From: an uncultured Maribacter sp.
Lineage (GTDB): Bacteria > Bacteroidota > Bacteroidia > Flavobacteriales > Flavobacteriaceae
Direction: 5' to 3'
Length of the DNA stretch: 64,000 nt
NCBI GenBank assembly: GCA_947493885.1
Contig: CANLTE010000004.1
Span: 248,001-312,000, forward strand
Part shown: positions 26,460 to 34,366 of the stretch, piece by piece
Position numbering within the stretch: the stretch's first letter is position 1
Layout of the letters: every line of letters begins with the position of its first letter
Program-made: the position numbers and the translations under genes
The notes under the pieces: generated by a model
What the model was told of the DNA's origin: nothing
What the model saw: only the letters and a program-made list of their open reading frames with translations
Database searches by the model: none

Positions 26460-27497
26460 CTACCATTCAAATTTAAAAATAGTAGTACTCTTAAATTTTT
26501 CTCCAGCCTTAGTAACTGTTCTTGGAGAGTTTTCAATATTGGGTCCATTCTGATAACGATGTGTTTCGCAACAAAATCCTTTGTACTTCCCGTATTGTTC
26601 TCCATTTTCTCTTCTAATAGCATCAGAAGTATATTTACCCGTATACAATAGCATACATGGCTCAGTACTCAAAACAGTTAAATTTCTTCCTGATGCTTCC
26701 GATTTAACACTAGCCACCTCTTTTAATTCAGAATTTGGGTTATCAAAAACGTAAAAATTTTCAAAACCATCTCCCATTTCTAAATGAGCATCTCCAATTT
26801 TTTTTCCATTAGTTAAATCATCAGGCTTACCTGAGATATCAATAACTTCACCCGTGCCTGCCCCAGTTGCGTCCATTACCTGTCTTTTGTTGGTATTTAC
26901 CTTGGCGATATGATTTTCAACTGTTGAAGAAAAGGCTTCTAAATTAAAATATGTATGATTCGTCATGGACAAAGGAGTATCTTGATCAGGAAGTCCTGTA
27001 TAATCAATTTTCACTTCATTATTCTCTGTAATAGTAAAAACTACAGAAACTTCAACGTTACCCGGAAATCCTTCTTCTAAATCTTTACTAAGCAGCGACA
27101 TTTTTAATGAATTATCACTTACAATTTCTACATTCCATATTTTTTTATCAAAACCGGTTGCACCACCATGCAAATTATTCTCGCCACAATTTTTCGCTAA
27201 ATTATACTCTTTTCCATTTAAGGTGAATTTAGAATCTTTAATTTGAGAGCAATACCTTCCAATAGTTCCTCCAAAATATGGTGAATTTTCCACATATTCT
27301 TTTCCAAAATAACCATCAAGAGTATCAAAACCACAGGCTATGTTTTCTACAATTCCTTTGGAATTGGGAACCTTTAAAGTAGTTATAGTTGCTCCATAAT
27401 TGGTTATTTGAACTTGAACCCCATTACTATTACTTAAAGTATATAATTGAACGTTTTCACCATTAAAAACGCCAAACTCTGCTGTTTTGATACTCAT
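26460..27497 (-). CDS. galM: Aldose 1-epimerase (mutarotase)
   Basis: Interconverts alpha and beta anomers of galactose and similar aldoses. A 345-residue GalM-family beta-sandwich with the two active-site histidines in NNLHGG (about residue 104) and SMTNHTYFNL (about 180) and the catalytic Glu in FCCETHRYQNGPN near residue 312. No signal peptide, so cytoplasmic. It lies between the cycloisomerase and the sugar symporter of the L-AHG operon; it may supply the anomer needed by the sugar dehydrogenase, or serve galactose released by GH2. Confidence 0.9.
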   Translation of the reverse strand: MSIKTAEFGVFNGENVQLYTLSNSNGVQVQITNYGATITTLKVPNSKGIVENIACGFDTLDGYFGKEYVENSPYFGGTIGRYCSQIKDSKFTLNGKEYNLAKNCGENNLHGGATGFDKKIWNVEIVSDNSLKMSLLSKDLEEGFPGNVEVSVVFTITENNEVKIDYTGLPDQDTPLSMTNHTYFNLEAFSSTVENHIAKVNTNKRQVMDATGAGTGEVIDISGKPDDLTNGKKIGDAHLEMGDGFENFYVFDNPNSELKEVASVKSEASGRNLTVLSTEPCMLLYTGKYTSDAIRRENGEQYGKYKGFCCETHRYQNGPNIENSPRTVTKAGEKFKSTTIFKFEW

Positions 27498-27515
27498 TTT
27501 GATTATTTTTTAATA

Positions 27516-28610
27516 TTATTTTACTTGATGTGGCGCTAATTTTCCCCAGTCAAATTCAACCCCTGTTCCTGGGTAATCGGGAGCAATAGCTAAATGATTT
27601 TCCACCACTAGTTGCCTTTTAGTATATTCATCGATTGGAAAACTATGCACCTCCAACCAACCTGCATTTGGCTGGGCTGACACTAAACTTACATGTAACT
27701 CATGCATTCCATGAGAACAAGCAGGAATACCATGTTTATCTGCCAATCTAGCTGCCTTTAACCAACCTGTAACTCCTCCACAATTTGAGGCATCAGGCTG
27801 AATAAAAGATAATTTGGCCTGATCAAACGCATATTCAAACTCGTGAATTGTATGTAAATTTTCACCCATAGCTAAAGGAAAGCCTGTTTTGTCAACAATT
27901 TCTCCAAAACCTTTATAGTCATCTGGTATTATAGGCTCTTCAAACCAAGTAATATCATGCTCTTTAAATCCTTCAATTGCTTTTATTGCCTTTTCTTTAC
28001 TCATAGAGTAGTTGGCATCAACCATAAAAGTAATGTCCGGACCAATATATTCGCGAACTGCCTTTATTCTTTCTAAATCTTCTTCAAGGTTTTCTCGTCC
28101 AATTTTAATTTTAACAGCATTAAAACCCCTTTCCATATAGGTTTTCATGTTATTCAACAACTTTTTAATTGGAAACTGTAAATCAATTCCACCACAATAC
28201 GCTTTACAAGCGTTGCTTTCTCCGCCTGCCATTTTCCATAATGGTTGACCTGCTTTTTTACATTTTATATCCCACAAAGCAATATCTATTGTAGAAATAG
28301 CAAATGAAGCAATACCTCCACGTCCAACATAATGAATATGCCATTCCATGAAGTCATAAAGACCGTCAATGTCCGTTCCATCTTGACCAATTAAAGCAGG
28401 AGTAAAATCATAATCAACCATTGCTTTTATAGCATGACCTCCTTTTCCTCCTGTATAAGTATATCCGGTTCCTTCACTACCATCCTCCAAAGTCACCGTA
28501 GTGGTTACTAACTCAAAATGGGTGTGATCACCGTGTTTAGCATCATTTAAAACTTCCGGTAACGGAACTTTAAACAACTTAGATTCTATTTTTGAAATTT
28601 TTGTGCTCAT
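27516..28610 (-). CDS. Enolase-superfamily enzyme, probable 3,6-anhydro-L-galactonate cycloisomerase
   Basis: A 364-residue protein of the mandelate racemase group: KIK acid/base motif in AVKIKIG near residue 166, metal ligands in VDANYS (about 194), WFEEP (about 220) and MGENLH (about 246), then [12 protein letters not shown] and a His-rich [11 protein letters not shown] near 296. In the L-AHG pathway such an enzyme turns 3,6-anhydro-L-galactonate into 2-keto-3-deoxy-L-galactonate, and the length matches. The neighbours (AldA-like, KduD-like and zinc-type dehydrogenases, GH117 nearby) point to that reaction. Alternatives are L-fuconate, L-rhamnonate or galactonate dehydratase; the lack of a matching aldolase for the first two makes them less likely. 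Confidence 0.75.
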   Translation of the reverse strand: MSTKISKIESKLFKVPLPEVLNDAKHGDHTHFELVTTTVTLEDGSEGTGYTYTGGKGGHAIKAMVDYDFTPALIGQDGTDIDGLYDFMEWHIHYVGRGGIASFAISTIDIALWDIKCKKAGQPLWKMAGGESNACKAYCGGIDLQFPIKKLLNNMKTYMERGFNAVKIKIGRENLEEDLERIKAVREYIGPDITFMVDANYSMSKEKAIKAIEGFKEHDITWFEEPIIPDDYKGFGEIVDKTGFPLAMGENLHTIHEFEYAFDQAKLSFIQPDASNCGGVTGWLKAARLADKHGIPACSHGMHELHVSLVSAQPNAGWLEVHSFPIDEYTKRQLVVENHLAIAPDYPGTGVEFDWGKLAPHQVK

Positions 28611-28629
28611 CTAATAAAAATAAATTAAA

Positions 28630-28666
28630 AAAAACAGCCTGCAATATAATACCACAGACTGTTTTT
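28630..28666 (-). terminator. Internal terminator/attenuator in the L-AHG operon
   Basis: AAAACAG pairs with CTGTTTT (inner CTG/CAG added after a mismatch), and the minus strand continues with eight T. It lies in the 63-bp gap between the aldehyde dehydrogenase and cycloisomerase genes, so some transcripts should end here, giving more of the upstream dehydrogenases than of the downstream cycloisomerase and symporter. Confidence 0.6.
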
Positions 28667-28673
28667 AACTTTA

Positions 28674-30128
28674 TTATGCTTTATGTCTTACGTAGAAAGT
28701 TTTCTTCTCCATGTACTGTTCAAAGCCATATTTACCATCTTCACCTCCTGAACCTGATAATTTATATCCATTATGGAACCCTTGATGTTGTTCTCCATGA
28801 CCACGGTTTACATATATTTCTCCGTACTCCAACTCATCATTACATTTCATGATTGTATTCATGTCATTTGTGAAAACCATTGCAGCTAAACCATATTCAC
28901 AGTCGTTAGCATAGCCAATAACTTCTTCAAAAGTTTTAAACTTCAACACAGGCAATATTGGACCAAAAGATTCTTCGTGAACGATTGTCATATCTTGTGT
29001 AACACCAGTTAAAACGGTTGGTTCAAACCAGAATCCTTTCTGGAACTCAGCTCCTTCAGGACGTTTACCACCTGCGGCAATTGTAGCTCCTTCTTTTACT
29101 GAAACTTCTACTAAATGCTCCATATGTTTTAGCTCCGACCCATTTACTTTAGGCCCCATATCAGTTTCCTCTAACATTGGATCGCCAACTTTTATTTCTG
29201 CTACTTTTGCTAGGAATTTTTCCATGAAAGTATCGTATATACCTTCATGTATATACATACGCTCGTTACAAGTACAAACTTGTCCACAGTTATCAAAACG
29301 AGAATGTAATGCTGCATCTACAGCTGCATCAATATCAGCATCTTCAAAAACAATAAAAGGAGCTTTGCCACCTAGTTCTAATTGAACATGTGTTAAATTT
29401 TGCGCTGCTGCACGAGCAATAGATTGACCTACAGGTGTGGAACCAGTCATGGTTACCATTTTGCAAATAGGGCTTTCTACTAGTGCATTACCCATAGCTC
29501 TACCTGGGCCTGTTAAAATGTTGATTACCCCAGCAGGGATACCTACTTTCTGAGCTAAGTTACCTAGCTCTAATGTAGCTAACGGAGTTTCTGATGTGGG
29601 CTTAATAACGATGGTGTTACCTGCTACTAATGCAGGACCTAGTTTGCGACCGGCTAAAGCAAAAGGAAAGTTCCAAGCAGTAATTGCAACAACAACCCCT
29701 CTTGGTACTTTTTGAATCCAAATTTGCTCATTAGCATTATCAGAAGGAATAATATCTCCTTCTATTCTTCTTGCTCCTTCACAGGCGTATCTAATAAATG
29801 AAGCACCTACGGCTACTTCAAAACGAGCTACTTTTAAAAGTTTTCCTTGCTCCTTTACTAATAACTGTGCTAATTCTTCTGTATTAGCATCAATTTCATC
29901 TGCTAATTTGTATAATAAATCTGCACGAGTTCTTGCTGGTAACTTTTTCCATTCTTTTTGAGCCTTATCAGCCGCTTCTAAAGTTTGTAATGCTTCTTCT
30001 GCTGTACCATTTTGTACTCTTGCTACTATTTCTTCTGTAGAAGGGCTAACAATATCAATAGTTTCTCCAGAAGTAGACTTTACCCACTCTCCATTGATAA
30101 ATAGTTTATATTCTTTAATATCTGCCAT
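28674..30128 (-). CDS. AldA-like aldehyde dehydrogenase, probable 3,6-anhydro-L-galactose dehydrogenase
   Basis: An NAD(P)-dependent aldehyde dehydrogenase of 484 residues from the chosen start (MADIKEYKLFINGEW); an upstream in-frame Met would overlap the SDR gene. The catalytic Cys is in NCGQVCTCNE near residue 282 and the general-base Glu in QLELGGKAP near 248; ITAWNFPFALAGRK and EESFGPILPV are family-typical. It resembles E. coli lactaldehyde dehydrogenase AldA, the same subfamily as the L-AHG dehydrogenases of agar degraders. The operon context favours oxidation of L-AHG to the aldonate. A lactaldehyde role is possible but no lactaldehyde-forming aldolase is seen. Confidence 0.8.
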   Translation of the reverse strand: MADIKEYKLFINGEWVKSTSGETIDIVSPSTEEIVARVQNGTAEEALQTLEAADKAQKEWKKLPARTRADLLYKLADEIDANTEELAQLLVKEQGKLLKVARFEVAVGASFIRYACEGARRIEGDIIPSDNANEQIWIQKVPRGVVVAITAWNFPFALAGRKLGPALVAGNTIVIKPTSETPLATLELGNLAQKVGIPAGVINILTGPGRAMGNALVESPICKMVTMTGSTPVGQSIARAAAQNLTHVQLELGGKAPFIVFEDADIDAAVDAALHSRFDNCGQVCTCNERMYIHEGIYDTFMEKFLAKVAEIKVGDPMLEETDMGPKVNGSELKHMEHLVEVSVKEGATIAAGGKRPEGAEFQKGFWFEPTVLTGVTQDMTIVHEESFGPILPVLKFKTFEEVIGYANDCEYGLAAMVFTNDMNTIMKCNDELEYGEIYVNRGHGEQHQGFHNGYKLSGSGGEDGKYGFEQYMEKKTFYVRHKA

Positions 30129-30157
30129 TGCTAATTGTTTTTTAATTTGAATTTGTT

Positions 30158-30928
30158 TTATCGGCCCATCCAACCACCATCTACAAGTGTGATAGAACCA
30201 TGCATATAATCAGAAGCTTTTGAGGACAAGAAAACTACTGGTCCAGCAAAATCTGTAGGTTCACCCCAGCGACCTGCTGGAATACGAGCTAAAATAGAAT
30301 CTGCTCTTTCTGGATTATTACGTAATGCTTCGGTATTATCTGTAGCGATATAACCAGGAGCAATTCCGTTTACATTAACCCCTTTACCTGCCCATTCATT
30401 AGCAAAAGCCATAATCATTTGACCAATAGCACCCTTACTTGCTGCATAACCAGGAACAGTAATACCTCCTTGGTACGTTAATAACGAAGCTGTAAATACT
30501 ATTTTACCAGAACCACGAGCAATCATATCTTTCCCAATTTCTCTTGTCAAGATAAATTGGGCATTTTGATTTACCTCAATTACCTTATCCCACATTTCAT
30601 CTGGGTGCTCAGCAGCAGGAGTTCTTAAAATGGTTCCCGCATTATTAATTAAAATATCTATTTGAGCGTGATTTGCTTTTACTTCTTTGATAAATGCATA
30701 AAGCGATTTTCTATTTGAAAAATCACATTGGTAAGCTGTAAACTTTTTACCTCTAGCATTAACTTCTTTTTCAATATCACTTCCTTCTAACTCTAAGGAA
30801 GCAGAAACACCAATAATATCTGCACCTGCCTCAGCTAAAGCTATTGCCATACCTTTACCAATACCACGTTTACAACCCGTAACAATGGCTACTTTTCCTT
30901 CTAAACTAAAACTATTTAATATACTCAT
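30158..30928 (-). CDS. kduD: KduD-like SDR, 2-keto-3-deoxy-D-gluconate 5-dehydrogenase
   Basis: A 256-residue short-chain dehydrogenase. It opens with FSLEGKVAIVTGCKRGIGKGM (cofactor TGxxxGxG), has NNAG, and shows the Ser-Tyr-Lys active site in TASLLTYQGG and GYAASKG; the end DFAGPVVFLSSKASDYMHGS closely follows KduD. KduD reduces 2,5-diketo-3-deoxygluconate to KDG. In the L-AHG pathway it completes the C5 inversion of 2-keto-3-deoxy-L-galactonate begun by the dehydrogenase next door; it could also serve KduI. It sits between the two other oxidoreductases, with gaps of 55 and 29 bases. Confidence 0.85.
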   Translation of the reverse strand: MSILNSFSLEGKVAIVTGCKRGIGKGMAIALAEAGADIIGVSASLELEGSDIEKEVNARGKKFTAYQCDFSNRKSLYAFIKEVKANHAQIDILINNAGTILRTPAAEHPDEMWDKVIEVNQNAQFILTREIGKDMIARGSGKIVFTASLLTYQGGITVPGYAASKGAIGQMIMAFANEWAGKGVNVNGIAPGYIATDNTEALRNNPERADSILARIPAGRWGEPTDFAGPVVFLSSKASDYMHGSITLVDGGWMGR

Positions 30929-30983
30929 TATCTTATTATTATATCTATTTATATAATGATTTACAGTAACTTATTTTCTGAAA

Positions 30984-32000
30984 TTATAATTGACAGTCCA
31001 TTAAAACTTTTAATCCATCAGGGTTATTATCGATATTTTCGAAAACCTGTTGAATATTAGATAATGGTTGAACATCAGTAATCATTTCTTCAAATGGTAA
31101 TTCATTTGCTGTAATTAAAGCAATTGACTTTTCATAATCTTCTTTTTCGTATACACGAGCCCCAATTAACTTTAACTCTTTCCAGAAAAACTTGAATAAA
31201 TTAACAGGCTTTGGTTCTCCGTGAATCGCAACCATAACAATACGGCCTCTAATTCCTGCAACTTCTGTCATAACATCAAGAGCAGGCTGAACTCCAGCAA
31301 CCTCAAAAACAACATCAGCCAAACGACCTTCGGTTTGCTCCTTTACATAAGCAACTAAATCCGTATTAATTGGATTTACAGCATCAAAACCTAATTCTTT
31401 TGCCTTTGCAATTCTATTTTCATTAACCTCCGAAATAATAACTTTTGCTCCTGTGTCTTTTGCAACCATAGCTACCAATAAACCAATTGGCCCACCACCT
31501 AAAACAACAGCAGTCTCACCTGCTTGAAGCCCACTTAAGCGAACATCATGCACGGCAACTGAAAGTGGTTCTATAAGGGCTGCTAATTTTAAATCAGTTT
31601 CTGCTTTTAATTTGTGCAATGTAAAGGCTGGCACATTCCAATATTGCTGCATAGAACCAGGGCTATCTATACCAATAAACTTTAAATCTTCACAAACGTG
31701 ATTAAACCCTTTGTCTGAAGGTTTTGCACCACGATCATCTAATGGTCTTACAACCACTTTTTCACCTGCTGAGTAACCAGACACTCCTACTCCAACAGCA
31801 TCGATAACGCCAGACATTTCATGACCAATGGTAACAGGTATGGAAACACGCTTATCCATCATCCCATGATAGATATGCACGTCCGTTCCACAAACACCAG
31901 AATAAGCCACCTTAATACGTACCTCTCCTTCTTTAGGTGCTTCTACTTCCTTTTCAATTACACTGAAGGTTTTATTACCTTCATACCTTGTTGCTTTCAT
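30984..32000 (-). CDS. Zinc-type dehydrogenase, probable 2-keto-3-deoxy-L-galactonate 5-dehydrogenase
   Basis: A 338-residue medium-chain dehydrogenase and first gene of the L-AHG operon. The catalytic zinc site is kept (GVCGTDVHIYHG, then TIGHEMSG), as is the cofactor loop LGGGPIGLLVA. The structural zinc loop is degenerate: where relatives have four cysteines, this one reads PLDDRGAKPSDKGFNHVCED with a single Cys, so it probably lacks the second zinc. With the KduD-like SDR it can epimerise C5 by oxidation then reduction, turning KDGal to KDG. L-threonine/sorbitol-type dehydrogenase activity is the generic alternative. It is preceded by a -7 box and a 34-bp inverted repeat. Confidence 0.7.
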   Translation of the reverse strand: MKATRYEGNKTFSVIEKEVEAPKEGEVRIKVAYSGVCGTDVHIYHGMMDKRVSIPVTIGHEMSGVIDAVGVGVSGYSAGEKVVVRPLDDRGAKPSDKGFNHVCEDLKFIGIDSPGSMQQYWNVPAFTLHKLKAETDLKLAALIEPLSVAVHDVRLSGLQAGETAVVLGGGPIGLLVAMVAKDTGAKVIISEVNENRIAKAKELGFDAVNPINTDLVAYVKEQTEGRLADVVFEVAGVQPALDVMTEVAGIRGRIVMVAIHGEPKPVNLFKFFWKELKLIGARVYEKEDYEKSIALITANELPFEEMITDVQPLSNIQQVFENIDNNPDGLKVLMDCQL

Positions 32001-32008
32001 TTATTTTA

Positions 32009-32042
32009 GTTTCAAATAATAAACCAGTTTCTTATTTGAAAC
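32009..32042. promoter_or_regulatory. Inverted repeat in the leader of the L-AHG operon (candidate IclR operator)
   Basis: Perfect 11-bp arms GTTTCAAATAA (32009-32019) and TTATTTGAAAC (32032-32042) with a 12-bp spacer. It lies between the -7 box and the start codon of the first catabolic gene, where a bound repressor would block transcription. The IclR gene is the nearest regulator. Confidence 0.6.
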
Positions 32043-32049
32043 AAATATA
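32042..32049 (-). promoter_or_regulatory. -7 promoter box of the L-AHG operon
   Basis: The minus strand reads TATATTTG, a full match to TAnnTTTG, 42 bases before the ATG at 32000. No good -33 TTTG is seen at the right spacing. Confidence 0.45.
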
Positions 32050-32213
32050 CAACATTTTGCTCGAAATTACAGTGATATTTTTAAGATAAAAAATACATTT
32101 TCACACACCTAACAAGAAGATAATCAACGTTTAGTATATAACACTAGAAAAGTAAAACTACACATTTTAAAAGTACTAAAAAATACTTTCAAAATATACC
32201 TCAAACAGCAGTT

Positions 32214-33005
32214 TTATTGTGTCAAATAACCCAATTTCACTGATATTTCCATAGCGTATTTAGCAACAATTTTCCCTTTTTCCTCAAATTCTTCATGAGG
32301 GAGCCTACCATGTGGAGCTGTAATCCAAAGTGCTGCAACTGGATAACCATACTCATTGTAAATTGGCGCTCCAACACAATGAATACCCTGTATATCCTCA
32401 CCATTGTCGATGGCGTAGCCATTTTGTTTAATCTCCTTTAATTGGTCTCGAAATTCTTTTTTAGATACAATAGTATTCTTGGTATACTTGGTTAGCGAAA
32501 TTTTCTTAAGAATCTCATTAGATTCTTCTTCTGGAAGATTAGCTAAAATACTTTTGCCTCCTACTGAACTATGCAGATTAAATTGCGTTCCTTGCTCCAC
32601 AAATAATTTCACTGGATATGATGATGCCACTTGCTCAAGAATAGCTCCTTTTACCCCCAACAAAACCCCCAACATTACGGATTCTTTTACCTTATCTCGT
32701 AACGCCCTCATAACATCAATAGACACCTCTACAATACTTTGTTCATTCATAGAAGATATACCCAAAGTGAGCATTTTTCGAGAAAGCGTGATTTTCTTAG
32801 TAGTTTCGTTTTTTTGTAAATAGTTTTTGAAAATTAATGTACTTACAACACGAAAAGCAGTTGTTTTAGTAAAAGTAAGTGCCTCGGTTATTTCCGCCAA
32901 CGTAAGTCCGCTCTTTTTAACTGCCAAAAGCTCAATAACCATTAAACCCTTTTCTAGATTAGGAACATTGTATGTGGATTTTAAATCGTTTTTAGCTCTA
33001 CCCAT
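32214..33005 (-). CDS. IclR-family regulator of the L-AHG operon
   Basis: A 263-residue regulator: winged helix-turn-helix at about residues 12-75 (NLEKGLMVIELLAVKKSGLT then ITEALTFTKTTAFRVVSTL) and an effector-binding IclR domain after it, with SSVGGKSILANL and the typical NGYAIDNGEDIQGIHCVGAPIY. IclR proteins often sense sugar acids or keto-deoxy-sugar acids (KdgR is one). It is upstream of and in the same direction as the L-AHG operon, separated by 213 bp that hold a strong inverted repeat. Repression relieved by KDG or a related intermediate is the simplest model. Confidence 0.88.
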   Translation of the reverse strand: MGRAKNDLKSTYNVPNLEKGLMVIELLAVKKSGLTLAEITEALTFTKTTAFRVVSTLIFKNYLQKNETTKKITLSRKMLTLGISSMNEQSIVEVSIDVMRALRDKVKESVMLGVLLGVKGAILEQVASSYPVKLFVEQGTQFNLHSSVGGKSILANLPEEESNEILKKISLTKYTKNTIVSKKEFRDQLKEIKQNGYAIDNGEDIQGIHCVGAPIYNEYGYPVAALWITAPHGRLPHEEFEEKGKIVAKYAMEISVKLGYLTQ

Positions 33006-33024
33006 AATGAAACATCATATTTCT

Positions 33025-33032
33025 CAAATTTA
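33025..33032 (-). promoter_or_regulatory. -7 promoter box of the IclR gene
   Basis: The minus strand reads TAAATTTG, a full consensus match, 20 bases before the start codon. A TTG about 23 bp further upstream is the best -33 candidate. Confidence 0.45.
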
Positions 33033-33068
33033 ACATTATTTATAAAATTTAATAACAACTAAAAAAAA

Positions 33069-33092
33069 GAGGGGTAATTAACATCACCCCTC
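33069..33092 (-). terminator. Terminator of the GH2-GH117 operon
   Basis: GAGGGGT (33069-33075) pairs with ACCCCTC (33086-33092); the minus strand then has a T8 run. It lies 31 bases past the GH117 stop. Confidence 0.8.
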
Positions 33093-33123
33093 CAATCACA
33101 ATTATGTATAAATCTTAAAAAAA

Positions 33124-34359
33124 CTACTTCTTTGTTCCCTTAGCTCCTTTAGCAACGTGTTGCTTTTTTCTTTGAGACGTAAAGCTCATAATACTTTGAT
33201 AATTCCAACTATTATATACGTGAGACAATCCCCAACGCAAAATTTCAGTTGGCTCCTTTTCGTTATCTGAAGTTCTATCCAGACCTATCGCATGGGCATC
33301 AACCCCTGGTATAACTGACATAATCTCGAAGTTAATACCATCAGGAGACCATTGAATAGTGTTTTTTTCTGGACCATCAGTTGTAATTAAAGCTGCAATA
33401 CCGCCATTATACGGCCAAACACATATCTCATGACCACTATTACTAATAGGGTTATAAGGCGACTTTACGTATGGACCTAATGGGTTATCTGCTATCGCCA
33501 CACCATGACGAATTTGTCTACCGCCAAATGTAATAGCCTCACCCATTTGCTCTCCTTTATAATACAGGTAAAATTTTCCTTTGTATGGAATGATGCATGG
33601 GTCATGAACTTTATGACTATCAAAATCACCTTTTTTCTTTACCATAAATCTGTTTTGCTCTTCACCTTCCCAAATACCATTATCAGCAGGACTTAAGATA
33701 GGCTCTTCACTTTTTATCCAAGGTCCATCAGGAGAATTTGCCCAAGCTAAACCTACTTGATTTTTTACTCTTACTGAGTAAGGAGATTTTACTGTTTGAT
33801 AACATAGATAGTATTTATCCTCATGCTTCATAATTTCCACAGTAAAAACAGAACGATCATCATAAGAACCTTTTTCTCCTCTTCCTACAGCCATACCTTC
33901 TTCTTTCCACGTAATACCATCTTCTGAAGTTGCGTACCAAATATCACATCTATCCCATGGAAACACCTTATCCTTTTCTACATCACCACCAAATCCTTGA
34001 GAAGGACCCGTACTTCTAGAGTACCATACATAATACTTTCCATTTTCCTTTATCATAGCACTCGGATCTCTACGAACAACACCTTCCTCATATGCTAAAT
34101 CTCCTTTCAAAGGCTTTAAAGGACCAAATTGAATAAACCACTCATTTCCTAAATCTTTTGGCCATTTTAACGCCCTCTTAGTAGCCGCACTTAACGAATC
34201 TACATTTGTAATTCCTAAATGATCAACTACATCCGCAGGTATTTCTGTCTCAACATTAGACTCTTCTTTAGCAACCTCTTTAGGCGCGTTCTGCATATTA
34301 CAAGACGATACCGCTATAGCTAGCGCTAGATATAATACATTTTTTGTTTTTAAAATCAT
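33124..34359 (-). CDS. GH117 alpha-1,3-(3,6-anhydro)-L-galactosidase, lipoprotein
   Basis: Removes the non-reducing terminal 3,6-anhydro-L-galactose from neoagaro-oligosaccharides. The start at 34359 gives a lipoprotein signal (MILKTKN... SSCN, Cys about 20) and leaves 7 bases after GH2; a longer frame would overlap GH2. The five-bladed propeller is recognised by FIQFGPLKPLKGDLAYEEG, VVRRDPSAMI (catalytic Asp near 97), KVHDPCII and SNSGHEICVWPY (His/Glu near 308, the proposed acid and partner in characterised GH117 enzymes). The 411-residue length is typical. It is the most diagnostic gene in the window, tying the locus to agar-type galactans and supplying L-AHG to the adjacent operon. Confidence 0.95.
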   Translation of the reverse strand: MILKTKNVLYLALAIAVSSCNMQNAPKEVAKEESNVETEIPADVVDHLGITNVDSLSAATKRALKWPKDLGNEWFIQFGPLKPLKGDLAYEEGVVRRDPSAMIKENGKYYVWYSRSTGPSQGFGGDVEKDKVFPWDRCDIWYATSEDGITWKEEGMAVGRGEKGSYDDRSVFTVEIMKHEDKYYLCYQTVKSPYSVRVKNQVGLAWANSPDGPWIKSEEPILSPADNGIWEGEEQNRFMVKKKGDFDSHKVHDPCIIPYKGKFYLYYKGEQMGEAITFGGRQIRHGVAIADNPLGPYVKSPYNPISNSGHEICVWPYNGGIAALITTDGPEKNTIQWSPDGINFEIMSVIPGVDAHAIGLDRTSDNEKEPTEILRWGLSHVYNSWNYQSIMSFTSQRKKQHVAKGAKGTKK

Positions 34360-34366
34360 GTTTAAT

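Noticed and set aside
27516-30928. Reading the block as an L-fucose or L-rhamnose oxidative pathway
   Set aside because: The dehydratase-type and aldehyde dehydrogenase genes could fit, but there is no KDF/KDR aldolase or diketo hydrolase here, and GH117 next door supplies L-AHG. Kept only as an alternative.
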